From positions 12,646,193 to 12,710,192 of the forward strand of contig OY747702.1 of assembly GCA_963556495.2 (NCBI GenBank): DNA of 64,000 bases, given 5' to 3'. A program made the position numbers and the translations under genes. How positions within the stretch are numbered: position 1 is the stretch's first letter; every line of letters begins with the position of its first letter. Positions 10,100 to 21,239 of this stretch are shown in pieces. This DNA comes from Valencia hispanica. Lineage: Eukaryota; Chordata; Actinopteri; Cyprinodontiformes; Valenciidae. The notes beneath the pieces were generated by a model. It saw only the letters and a program-made list of their open reading frames with translations. It ran no database searches and had not been told where the DNA came from.

Positions 10100-13000
10100 T
10101 GCAATTAAGAAATGCTTGCTGACTGATGTAGCTGTATTTTATCTCTGTGACACCTGCCTATGACACACATACACACTCCCTTAGGAAAGTAAATCTTGTT
10201 TTGTTTTGTTGTTGTTTCTGCCAGAGGACCCTTAGAGGGAAAGGGGTCTCGATGGAAGCAGGCCATAATTTCTGATTCTTTCTATTTTCTATGTTGATCT
10301 AAATTTTGTTTTGTTATGGTGTTGTAATTTGTAAGGGAAAGTTGATGTGCAACTTAACCAAATTTGTTTGTTTTAGACAGACGGGGTAAAGCAGACAGAG
10401 AAACTGCTACGGCTCTGATAAGGTGATGATTCGTCATCCGGTGAGTTTAGTCTAATTAGAGCTTAAAGACTGTGTTGCACACAGTTATCTAGTAAATGGT
10501 CTTTTCTTTTCTCTCCTAATGCTCTCTGTCAGGAGAGTCCACATTTTATTTTCTTTCATTTTGGTTGGAAGTTATTTGATGGAATTGTTATTACACTAAG
10601 TACAAGTTTCCTTAGCTGTTGCAGCTTGTGTGCACTAACTTAGAAACGGAAACGTTCCTATTTTACGACTAGAACAAATAGCAGAGTTGATTGGGGCATT
10701 TAGAGTAGGTTGTGAATTATACCCTGACTGACTTGATTTTGACTAAGCTGACTGACAGTGAAAACATATTTTCCTTCCTTTCTGGGACAATTGGGGCTGA
10801 ATTGTTTCCTTGTATTTTGGGGTTTGTTGTAAGAAAGTAATAAATCTTAGAACTATGAACATTAACTAAAGTAACTTGGACCTTTACAGTAACAATGCTT
10901 AGATTTCGCCACAGCTGTGAAGGACAAATTTTTTTATCAGATTGCAAGGCGCTAATGTAAACAATCGCGAGACTAAAAAATAACAAGACTTTGCTGTGAG
11001 CAGCAACAGTAAAAACACATTGTTTAGGCTATAATTTGAACACAACTAAAAAATTAAAACTTTAGGTTTCTGCTGGGTAACAATAAAATAAAGATGACTG
11101 GTCCTTAGGCTACTTAGGTCTTAAATAAATGGAAAAAAGGTAAATACTAATCTTATCTGGGGAACATTCAAGCGTCAGAGCAGTTAGTGGGCCTTATTAG
11201 AAATTTTGCTTGGAAAATTACTGAACTGATCTCAAGCTTTGAAGTATTCTGTGTCTCCTTCCAGGATAAGGGGCAAGAGGTCCTAGAAATCTATCGGTTT
11301 TGTCACACTCTGTAGGGTAAACACAGGAAGTTATATAAGTGAGTCTTAATATAAGGCACCTGACTTTGTAATTAAAGGGAAGTCGTCTCACTGTTTTAAG
11401 TAAATATTAATATACCTGAAATGCTTTTTTGGGGGCCTTCAAGTATAACAATACAGTGGTCCTGTGAGTTTGGAATTTTGTTTATGACAACCAATGCAAT
11501 TTTCAATTTCAACTGAACCAGAATGCAAATCAGGCTGGTTCTCATTCTTTTTTGTTTTTATTTCTAGAATGGACTGACCACTTTGTCCACAGGGGAGGAG
11601 TCATGTTCGAGGTTCGACCCAAAAAGGTATGGACAAGTGGCTTGGGAGGTTACCTGTGCGTACCTGAGTTTGGGGGGTGCTTAAATATTTTGGCTTATTT
11701 GGGGCTATGGTGAAGGGAATTCAAATTCTTACATTTTCTCTTAGACCTTACAAGGGAGGCTCAGAAGTGTGATCCCCTGTAGCTGCAAAAACACTCTGGG
11801 GACCCGTTTTCTTTCAAATAGTAATAAATAATGAAACGTAATGAGAACATGAAATTTTGGAATTTCATTGCTTGTTTCCAAATGAATGAGCATACTGAAT
11901 TACTAATGTTGGACACTGTTCAGCCAATTGTTTTACTTTCTTGTAGTAAAAGCAAATCCAACAAAACGTATTTGTTCGTCAACAGTGACGTATCACTTTT
12001 CAAATTAAGAAAGCAAATAAAATATAATCACTTGGTGCTTAGGGGTAAAAATCTAATCCCGAACTACAGATTTCACAGTTAGTTTTGTTGGAGCTCTCTT
12101 GGCTTTTATCAAAGCCTAAATTATTTGAGGCCTGTTGTGAGAATTTTTCTGCGTAGCATTTTTTATAGACGAAGATTTGAATGACGTAATGTGGAAAAAT
12201 ATGTTGATCATGTTAAAGGTTAAGTCTCTGTGTTAACTGAGATATGTTTTGTTATGTTGAACCAACATGTGAGAAGCTCAAGGATACTCTCTGTGTCTTG
12301 GGTGAGATGTGTCTGCATGCTGACTGAAGGACGTGGAAACACTCCATTATCTTTTCTCGTCCTTGTTAAATATTATTTCCAAAATAGGCTTTTTAATGCA
12401 TTTGACATGCATTTAGTATCAGTGGTTTGCTCGGGATCTCAGGATTATAAATATGTCATCGCTCTATCTGAAAAACTAAACGCAACAGATCTAAAAAACT
12501 GCAATCTTAACATCAAGTGATCTTGGATAAAAATAGATCAAATAAAACAGAGAATATTCCAAGTTAAAGCATAATGAATGATGGATGATTAGTATGATCT
12601 AGATTGGTGCATATGAGTCAGATTTAATGTTTAAAATAAACTATATTATCTTGAAAACTTGCTGTAGTTTTAATGGTGATAATATAATAATGATTAATTA
12701 TCTAAACGTGACTCAGTGATTTACTGGAGAATAAATTCCTATATCATTTTTGAAAACATGTTTGCCTGGAACACATTTCCAACAATCATTAATAATGATA
12801 TTTTCCTGCAAGGTGCAAATATGAATAAACATTCTTTAGTCTATTTGATGTATTATGCTGGTTTTTTCAAAGCAATGCTTCAAATTAATGTGAGATGGAA
12901 ATTACATTTACCTCATCAATCTAATATTTGAGTATTTTCTAACCTGAATCCATATTACTTTTATAGCCTATTAAATGGGTGAGCTGTACTCAGTGAGTTA

Positions 13001-14060
13001 CAGCTGTTAGATTTGCGCTAATCAATAAAAGCCTCGTGGGGGAAATAATGCACAAAGGTAAATGGTAATATAAGATTTGAACTATTGTAACTGATTAAAA
13101 CTGGGTCGACCTAAAACTATAACACTCTGTGTTCATGAGATAAGGGGCGGCCGCGTTTGGCCCGGGAACCTTAGCTTGGAAACTTTCTTTTAAAATCCTA
13201 TGTGAAACGATGGAATTCAGCAATAAACTAGATAAATGATGGTTTCTATGTTTAACTAATACTTTTGATAAATGTAGCCTACTCCGCAGTAAATAGAAAT
13301 AACACGGAAAACGCACCGTTAGAATCGGATATATTGAAAACCAACTCCAGTTAATACAGATGCAAGTGGCAGTATGAAAGTATTTGAGTCTTTTGAGTAA
13401 TTTACAGAAAACGAATAAAAAACAACGCGGGTAAACACCCTATGGTTAATCTTAGCCAGCGAGTTATTAACTACAATGTGGAAAAAATTATCTGAAATAA
13501 AGTCAGTTGCAGATTTAATATGACTCTCTTGTAGATAATCAGCTAATTGACCCACAAACTTCTTTCTTACGACCGATGTGCTGCGATTCTCTGGTTGTAA
13601 ACAATCACAGATCCCGACACTGATGAAGCGTTAATAGCGCTCTTAGACTGCAGCTGGAAGTCTAAAAATAGGAACTTAAACACTTGTTTAGATGAAAAGT
13701 TTAGTCTTGAGTTTTCAGTTACTTCCTGGATGTTAACGAGTCCGGGTTAGTCAAACTGTTTTTTTTTGCGCAAAACCACTTCCTGTTTGAAACATGAGCT
13801 TTCCAAATTAAAACACGGTAATGCTTAACTTCATGAATCATTCTTTTATGTTCCCAAGAAGGGGAACTTCTGCTGTACCGGCAGCAAGTGACAGATAGTA
13901 GAAGCATTTAGATCATAGACCGTATATACATTTAGATTCACACAAAGGAGGTAGAAAGCATGAAACAAACTTAGGATTAGAACATTAAATGATAAAGAAT
14001 AAAGCTTTAGCCATACCTCGACCAAAAAGAACTTTTACTTAATGATAGTAATGTTTAATA
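10100..14060. other. LTR-A interior, AT-rich and without genes
   Basis: Long AT-rich sequence with frequent stops on both strands. No retroviral motif, RNA gene or known repeat was recognised. Short open frames (for example 12230-12520 on plus and 13319-13555 on minus) show no family resemblance. Confidence 0.5.
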
Positions 14061-14124
14061 AAAATTTTAAATAATAAGGACACATTTGGGATACACTAGG
14101 CTACCTGTTTCAGCTGCATGATGT

Positions 14125-14190
14125 TCTTCTGTACAGCACTTTGGTTGGCCTCGGCGGTGTATAAACGTGCTATATAAATAAAGTGGTATG
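14125..14190 (+). repeat. Short LINE/SINE 3' end-like fragment
   Basis: TGTACAGCACTTTGGTTGG followed by GTGTATAAACGTGCTATATAAATAAAG has the layout of fish CR1/L2-type 3' ends (GTRCAGCACTTTG, spacer, GTGCTATATAAATAAA). It is a short relic inside LTR-A. Confidence 0.5.
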
Positions 14191-15039
14191 GTATATGTGA
14201 AAATTATGCATTTAGTGCAATCTTTAAGCCAACAGGTGTGACCTACACACACAGTGGGGTTTAACTTGGTTTCTATTTTTTAAAATTTAGTTTACTTCAT
14301 TAAGACAAATGATGATAAAAATAGATTCAGAATTTCGGTCACTGTTCTAAAGACGGGAAAAATGTGGAAAATATTCAGTTAACACCTGTGTGCAGTATAT
14401 GCTATAGATCGCATAAAAACAGGGTGTCAGAATAATAAATGTGAGACCGACTATCAAACCGCAGTAAATTCTATTCAGTTGTAACACTTTCTGATGTTTG
14501 AGGGGGTTTTTGTGTGTTCCTTTTAATAAAAGATTAAATGAAACAGGAGTAATGAGGCTAATTTAAAAATATAAGCTGTCTAAAATACTGAGTAGAGGTA
14601 AAAAGTGGGCAAATAGATAATTACTCCGGTAGAGTATAAAGTATAACTCAAGTCCTACACAGAAACTGCAATGAAGAAAAGTTTCTTTCTTAAGAAAAAG
14701 TATCAGGTACAGGTAAAAAGGTTACTTGACATCGTTGTTATTAAAATAGAAGTGGCATACTCAAATCTGAATGTGCAACTGAGTTAGATAAATTGAATTA
14801 GAGATGTTTTACAGTTGTACAGGCTTTAAAATTGTGCATTTAGAATAAATGTATTATTTTTTTTCAAGGAGTTAACAGAGAATAAACTGTAAGAAACAGA
14901 TGAGCAAATAACAGTAGCAGAGATATTAATTAGGTAAATAAACTGTGTCCTGAGTAAAACAATTTTAACTAAGGTGGTTGCAAAGATAATCCTTACTGTA
15001 ACATCAATTAGATTCTGGAAAAGCAGGGTCTGAAGAAGT

Positions 15040-15105
15040 TGTCTAATTCAATTCAAAATACTTTATTGATCCCAGAGGGAAATGAAGTGTTGTTGTAGCT
15101 AATGC
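15040..15105. repeat. Dispersed repeat end (ACTTTATTGATCCC), copy 1
   Basis: AATTCAATTCAAAATACTTT then ATTGATCCCAGAGGGAAAT. The same words occur at 20490-20520 and 35212-35265. It is a common fish interspersed repeat end; the parent family is not assigned. Confidence 0.55.
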
Positions 15106-15176
15106 AAGTAGGACTAAAATTCTTAAATACATTAGGTAACTATGTGGTGAAATTATTAGTTTGTTTTGTTTTTGCA

Positions 15177-15228
15177 AGGCAAGGCAATTTTATTTGTATA
15201 GCACACTTTCAACAACAAGGTAATTCAA
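15177..15228 (-). repeat. L2 3' tail fragment, antisense, inside LTR-A
   Basis: AAGGCAAGGCAATTTTATTT, GTATAGCACACTTTCAACAAC is the reverse complement of the 3' end of L2-A (about 5575-5620). Confidence 0.75.
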
Positions 15229-16019
15229 ATATAAGAACCTAATTGCGAACCTAAATTATTGGGATATGATCATCTGGGGGTTGAAGCTGCCTCAGCAGCG
15301 ACAGCAGCAGGATACACATGTTCTGAGGTTTTGTCTTATGCATGACCTTTAACTTACTAAGTTTCTTTTCTTGACACTGGAGAAGCGGTTGAAGTTATTG
15401 TTTCTTTGTTTCTTGATTTTTAAGGCATGTGCAAGATGCCTTAAAAAAAAGGGGGGGAATTGGATTTGATAGTAATTGGAACAGATTTTTAAGGGATTAT
15501 GAAGAGAATTGTAACTTGCAGGTTTAATTGAGTTTCTTGTGAATCATAACTCCGTCATAAATTAATGAGGGTTTTTACTACCTGGACTTGACATCTGACT
15601 TCATATTCCATTTCGGTTTGGGTTCAGACTTGTAGTACATATTGTGTCTGGGAACTTTACAAAAGTTTTAATTTGATCTGAAAACCTTCTTTACTTCTTG
15701 CTGGGAGTAGTTGAGTCTTGGGATTTTTTACTCTCACAAGTTGGAATGGTTGGTTGTCTTTTTCTTGGCATGGATTTAGTAAAGATTGATTTGGAGACAT
15801 TTATCTTACTTATAATCTAGCTTCAGTTGATAAGGTTTGGCTCATCAACCAGGTTGTGAGTTGTTTAGAATTGTTTTTGCACACATTTGCATCAGGTTGA
15901 TCTGAAACCATACTCAGAGGGTGTGGGTTCCACTTAATCACTTGTCATAATCATCCTATTCATCTTTTGTGAATTGGCTCACCTATGTTTGAACATCAAT
16001 GCTCTAATACCGAATTAGC

Positions 16020-16470
16020 TCAGCTCCCAAGGGTCGCATTGGGAGGTTCTCACTGGAGGACCTTCTGAGGGGTGACCACTCTCTCCTTTCTGAGGAAGGA
16101 CTGATCATTGGCTACGGGTCACTGGATGCTGGCGGAGGCTGACTTCATGGCAACAGACAACAAACAGCGCAAGGGAAGAGTATACATTTCAACACCTAGT
16201 GTTGATGTAATACCCTCTGAAGTCTACTGGAAGATGCTACATATTTTTTCTCCTTTGTTCTCTGTTTTATCTAGAGCATCCTGACCGATCAAGAGACCTG
16301 TGGATGGCCGCCTCTGGGGCGAGGGGCTGTTGAGATGGCATTTGCCCACAAGAAAATGGCGTAAGAAGACCCCGTGGGTTTTCGGTCTCAATGCACAGGA
16401 GTCTCAGCAAAGTCATCGGGAAGGATCTGATATTTGTCACTGTGAGCTAATTCCATGGCCAATCATGTCT
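16020..16470. other. GC-richer block near the 3' end of LTR-A
   Basis: The block from about 16020 to 16460 is less AT-rich than the rest of the interior and contains a pyrimidine run ending in TATCTAG at about 16270, which could be an old splice acceptor. No protein family is recognised in any frame. Confidence 0.3.
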
Positions 16471-16591
16471 CATGTCTGATTGTAATTTGTGTTTTGAACA
16501 TTGTCTTTTTTTTTGATCAACCTACCAACCTTTTAGGGAGTTTGTGATAGCACTTTTGAATTTTCCTTTATATTGATGGTATTATTTAAGT

Positions 16592-16608
16592 TAATAAAAG
16601 CAGGGAAT
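16592..16608 (+). promoter_or_regulatory. Polypurine tract before the 3' LTR
   Basis: AATAAAAGCAGGGAATT immediately precedes the LTR start at 16609, where plus-strand priming is expected. It is a weak tract; a stronger one lies 1.15 kb upstream at about 15443-15461. Confidence 0.55.
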
Positions 16609-17049
16609 TGTGGTGGAAAATTGTTATGTAATTAGGAATTAATATATTCTCTGTTTAGTGAATACATCTAGTGTAAAATGACAAGCTTATTGTTCCAGCT
16701 TAATGTTATGAGAAAGATATATGTGTCAGGTCACCAGAGAGACAGACGCCGGGGCTGTAAGATAACAGTCTGGCCTTCGGATGTGCTGCTTTATGCGTTG
16801 CTATGACTCGCATGAAGCAGTTCTCTGGAGGCGGGGCGTGAAGGTTGGAGAAGACATCTACAGAGATAAACAATGATTGCTGAATACTATTTAAGCAGTT
16901 AGTTAGAAAGGTTGGTGAGGGTGATGCACGAGTAACTCTGTCCCCTCCATGTCTGGCCAGATATGTTTGAATTAAATACTTAAACGCCTTCTTGGACTCA
17001 AGTCTTCTTTATAAGGGAAACCCTGAGATACTATTTATTTGCCATTACA
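16609..17049 (+). repeat. 3' LTR of LTR-A
   Basis: TGTGGTGGAAAATTG to TTTGCCATTACA, then the duplicated GATC at 17050-17053. Confidence 0.9.
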
Positions 17050-17378
17050 GATCGACAATAGAAGAAGCAGAGATGGTTGTTTATTTTTGCTATGTTGTTA
17101 TAAACTGCTTCGCCAGCAACTCTTCCAATTTTACAAAGCCAGTTATTTGGCGACGTCTGCTATCATTTCCCTTTGATTTACAATCAGTCAGCATGACATA
17201 ACCACAGCTTCCATCAAGTGACTCTACTGGGCCATTTCTGAGTACATACCCCAAGACTGGTACTCGCTTGGTTCATAGAATGGCCCAAAAAAGGCCCCAT
17301 TGGACCGGCCTTGTGAAATGGATACCGTGAAGATCCGGTAAAATGACTTAGAAGTTCTGATAGTGGAAGTGGAGCCTA

Positions 17379-19195
17379 TTCATGAGAAAGTTTAGAATGG
17401 AGGAACTCTCATACCTTTTTAACAGTAACAACAGAATCAGTTGATTCAAATCTGTCCTGTCATTTTGGAGAAATACAAAGCTGACCTGTTTTTCTTTTGT
17501 TTGTTTGTTTGTTTTTTGTGGAATCCACCCAGTTCTGGCATTAGATGATTATGACTTATTACCCTGAGCTATGGTGAGGGAGCATATTTTTCTGACCAAA
17601 TGTATGACTACAGCGCCAATAGGAGTCTTTCTAATGCCAAAGCCTGAATTCAGCCTCCTCATGGTTAATAGAGCCAGCAGGATGATTCTTATGCTCTAGG
17701 ATGACTTGTTGGTGAATCAGGGGTCATTGTGGTGAGGCGAGAACTTGACATTTACACATGAACCAGAAGCTACTTTGCTCCCCCTCTGCTTCAAACGCTA
17801 GGTGGTTTAAACTTAAAACTCCCTCATGTGTCTTAGTCTGCTCAAATCTTTTTCTTTCATTGTCTCCTCTCTGTAGTAAGTTAGATCTTCTTTCTCTCTG
17901 TAAATTTACTTTTAAACAGGGGGAAAAGAAGTTAAAGTTGAGCTCTTCATAAAGGCAATGCTTTCTATCTAATGTATTTTCAAATTGGGTTACGTTTCTT
18001 GAACATCAAATGAAAACACTTTCATCATCTTAGCCTGTCTTTTGTTTTGCATGCCCTCCTTTGTAGATTGCTTTCAACCTCCATAAAATCATTAATCTCT
18101 TTAGCTTACTGTCTATTCTGCACCCACAATCCACCTCTCAGCCGGCCCTAACTCAAAATATCTCTCACTCATCTACGGATTTCTTTTCAGTAGGCCTTTT
18201 GCTTCTTTTCTTTTCCCCTATTTTCTGCTCATACATCAATCCGGTCCTCAGCCTCTACTTCCAACCCACTCCCGTCTGTCTTCCTGAGAGTTGGCAATCC
18301 AAAACACCTCCTTCACCCAGCCCTCTCCTGAGGCCTAATTAATTTACTGAAATCTCAATCAGCCTTTCACTCCATTACCCTGATCTGGTTTGATACTCTC
18401 TCCTCTGTGCTGGGGGGCATTAGGATGATTATGATCAGGATCCGATCAGTCTGTTCCACGGCAATGCTGTCGTTCTGATCTTCTCACATAATGATGTAAT
18501 GATGGCGTACACGCCCCTTGCTCGGGTCAAAACAAATTGAATTATAACACATGGCTTTAAGGCTTCTAAGTTCAATCAGAGAGATCTCTCTGTGTAGGAG
18601 GTGAATCTCCTGGGGAGGCAATAAACTCATCCGAAGTCAGGAGTGGAAGAAGGAAAAGGGGAAAACGAGGGAGACGGAGAACAAGATGGTGAGGGGGGGT
18701 GGGGGGTTGGGGTGGAAAAAGCTTCAAGGACACATCTAATGATTTATTCATATGACAAGCATGGTCTCCAACATGCCAGCATAAGCTGAGAGAAATTCAA
18801 GATAGATGTTGGAAAGTAAAGGAAAGGTGAAGGTCGTGTTGAGTCATTGTGGGAAGAAAATTTAAGATAAATTCAAGCTATTGTGGTAGAAGCAATATAT
18901 AACCTTCCCAGCACATGTTAATGTAGACTTTAAGCATAAAGTTATAGCTACTAATTACCATTAGCTTTGTTTTCCCTTATGCCAAAGAATGTAGCTATGC
19001 ACAACTTCAATATAGTCAGTTGTGCAAGTATTTGTTGCCAACTAATAACACCAAACTCATCAGAATCCTCCATTGAACGTCTGGATCTGCTTATTCATGG
19101 GTATTTGGCTGCTGGTGCTGATATCTGCCGAGAGACGACAGGGGCGGAGTGGGGCATTAAAATCCACAGGGAAAATTCTGACCGCACCATGCGAT
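17379..19195. other. Unique-looking non-coding stretch
   Basis: No transposon is recognised here, unlike most of the window. The part from about 18340 to 18640 (with ATGATTATGATCAGGATCCG and a balanced base composition) looks like single-copy DNA and could hold a conserved non-coding element; this is a guess. A GGTGGGG-rich patch lies near 18690-18715. Confidence 0.35.
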
Positions 19196-19335
<140 letters not shown>

Positions 19336-20363
19336 TAGTTATACTCCATTCTATATTAGGTTTAGACTATGTGATATTCTATGAAAGTTATATTATATTC
19401 AGTATTAAGCTTTAGCTATATATCTACAGTTCGTTCATTCAAAAGTGTAGATATGTCCTGCTATGTTTTATACCATTTAATTGGAAGACTAAGCTATGTC
19501 ACGTTCATTTCCTTGTATTTTTATTGGGTGGGAAGGCACTCTGTTTGGATGGGCATTGCCTACCCTTGCCCACCCGTAGAGCCAGCCCTGTCTCCACGAT
19601 CATCCAGTGCAGTGCATTCAACCAAATCAGGGTGAAACAGTCTACAGTGAAACAGGGCTATACCACAATTGACATCCACACAATGACATAAACACCTCGA
19701 TTTGGATAATACAGAGAATATAGTTTTGTTTTTTAGTACTTTGTAAAAACAAGTAGGGCATATTTAGCATGCATCAAATGTTTCTTGCCACCTGCCATTA
19801 AACAGAAGTTTATTGCTTATGGTATTATTTTCAGTGGGGGGGGTTTGTCATAAGTGTTAAATGTCCTACGTTTATGAACTCACCTTACATTTCGAACGTT
19901 CCTTGAATGCACCACAGGTGTGAGATGCAGCATAGTACAGACAAGCTACTGCCTTAATTCCCGCTGAAAGATCAGTCTTATATACATGCATGTTTATTTT
20001 TTACTTTTGAAACTACCAAACAACTTCGTTTGTGAGTGGATGAAATGAACCGAAAAAGGTTTATGATTGGTCAGTGGACATAATGAATCATGCAGCATAC
20101 ACATGCGCAGATCTTTCCCTTGGGAAGGAGCAAGCTGGGTCTCTAAACTGCAGGAAATATTGACGACAAAGTTTCACAGAAAGTAGCTATGAGTGGTCAG
20201 AAATGTCGGTAGGTGCTTTTTGGAAAAGAAAGTCGTTAAGGGGGTCTGAAAAGTCGTTAGAAATAGCGACAAAGTGGCTAAATTGGTAACACTGACGTTC
20301 AGAGTTGATCCTCAATCGGTTCATTGGATAAACGCATTCCCAAGAGGCTTTGCTCCATTCTAC

Positions 20364-20364
<1 letters not shown>

Positions 20365-20443
<79 letters not shown>

Positions 20444-20452
20444 GATATATAG

Positions 20453-20489
<37 letters not shown>

Positions 20490-20490
20490 T
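20365..20490. repeat. Compound (AT)n-(GATA)n-(AT)n-(GA)n microsatellite
   Basis: An AT run, about eleven GATA units, a second AT run and a short GA run in sequence. It is followed directly by the ACTTTATTGATCCCC repeat end. Confidence 0.95.
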
Positions 20491-20520
20491 ACTTTATTGA
20501 TCCCCAAGCGGAAATTCAAG
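20490..20520. repeat. Dispersed repeat end (ACTTTATTGATCCC), copy 2
   Basis: ACTTTATTGATCCCCAAGCG then GAAATTCAAG. See also 15040 and 35212. Confidence 0.55.
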
Positions 20521-20734
20521 AACAAACAAATCAAATAGTTTTATTTTATTTAATCTGTGACCATGAATGTTCTGCAAGATAAGACCATGGCTAAGATATA
20601 GAGAGTGAACAACTGATATAAATACAGGGTGGACAAAAGAATCTGGACACTGATTTTCTGGGGTATTCTCAAAGAGTACTCCAGAAAATCTCAGATTTAG
20701 GACACATATATGAGATCTAACCTGACCTACCAAA

Positions 20735-20918
20735 TGTTTGAATAAAGGTGCTACGGTCAAATGAAAACAGCATTAAGCCTTTTGATTTACATGCCAAAGT
20801 AACTCTACATATCAGCCTGAGATACCATTCCCACTGTAAAACATGGTGGCAGCATCATGCCATGTTGCTACGTTTCTTCAACAACGACAACGAAGCTGGT
20901 CACATGGAATTTAAATTC
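20735..20918 (+). pseudogene. Tc1 transposase fragment, central region
   Basis: A decayed stretch resembles the part of Tc1 transposase that follows the first catalytic Asp, with a recognisable CATTCCCACTGTAAAACATG, GTGGCAGCATCATGC (protein sense TVKHGG-SIM) and GAAGCTGGTCACATGGAATT. Frame is broken repeatedly. Tc1 transposases are DDE enzymes that cut and paste the element at TA. It directly abuts an antisense piece of a different Tc1 family. Confidence 0.6.
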
Positions 20919-21239
20919 AAAATTTTCTGAAACTCATACATTATATAGATTCAGTAGACAGAGTGAAATATTTCAAGCTTTTATTCCTTGTAATTTTGAT
21001 GGTTATGGCTTACAGATCATAAAACCCAAAAATTTGGTGTATCAAAAAATTTGAATTTTATACTGTAAAAGATCAATAAAAAACGTAATTTTAAACAGAA
21101 ATGTAAGGCTTCTGAAAAGTATGTTCTATGCAGTAAATATTTAGTTTGGTCTGCTTTTGTCTGAATTACTGCATCAATACAGCATGGCATGAAGGAGATC
21201 AGCCTGTGGTTCTGTTGACGTGTAACTGACCATTACTGT

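Larger units (their letters stand above)
8456..17049 (+). mobile_element. 8.6 kb LTR retroelement without readable genes (LTR-A)
   Basis: Two LTRs of about 446 and 441 bases, both TG...CA, flank 7.7 kb of interior. A primer site lies near the first LTR and a short purine run before the second. The target duplication is GATC. No gag, protease, polymerase, integrase or envelope motif was found in any frame; the longest open frames are under 120 codons and unremarkable. It resembles the large non-coding LTR derivatives (LARD type) moved by enzymes supplied in trans. The interior also carries short pieces of other repeats. Confidence 0.8.
8246..17378. mobile_element. MITE 'Y', split by an LTR element
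   Basis: The left end is GGCAGGTTTCCACTATCAGA, and the right end reads, inverted, as TTCCACTATCAGAACTT. The two halves (8246-8455 and 17050-17378) join at GATC to give the order seen in the uninterrupted copy at 63376-63962, where AAGAGATCGACAAT is continuous. Total own length is about 540 bases and it has no coding capacity. TTA precedes the left GGC, so a PIF/Harbinger relation is possible, but no clear duplicated target is seen at the right. Confidence 0.7.
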
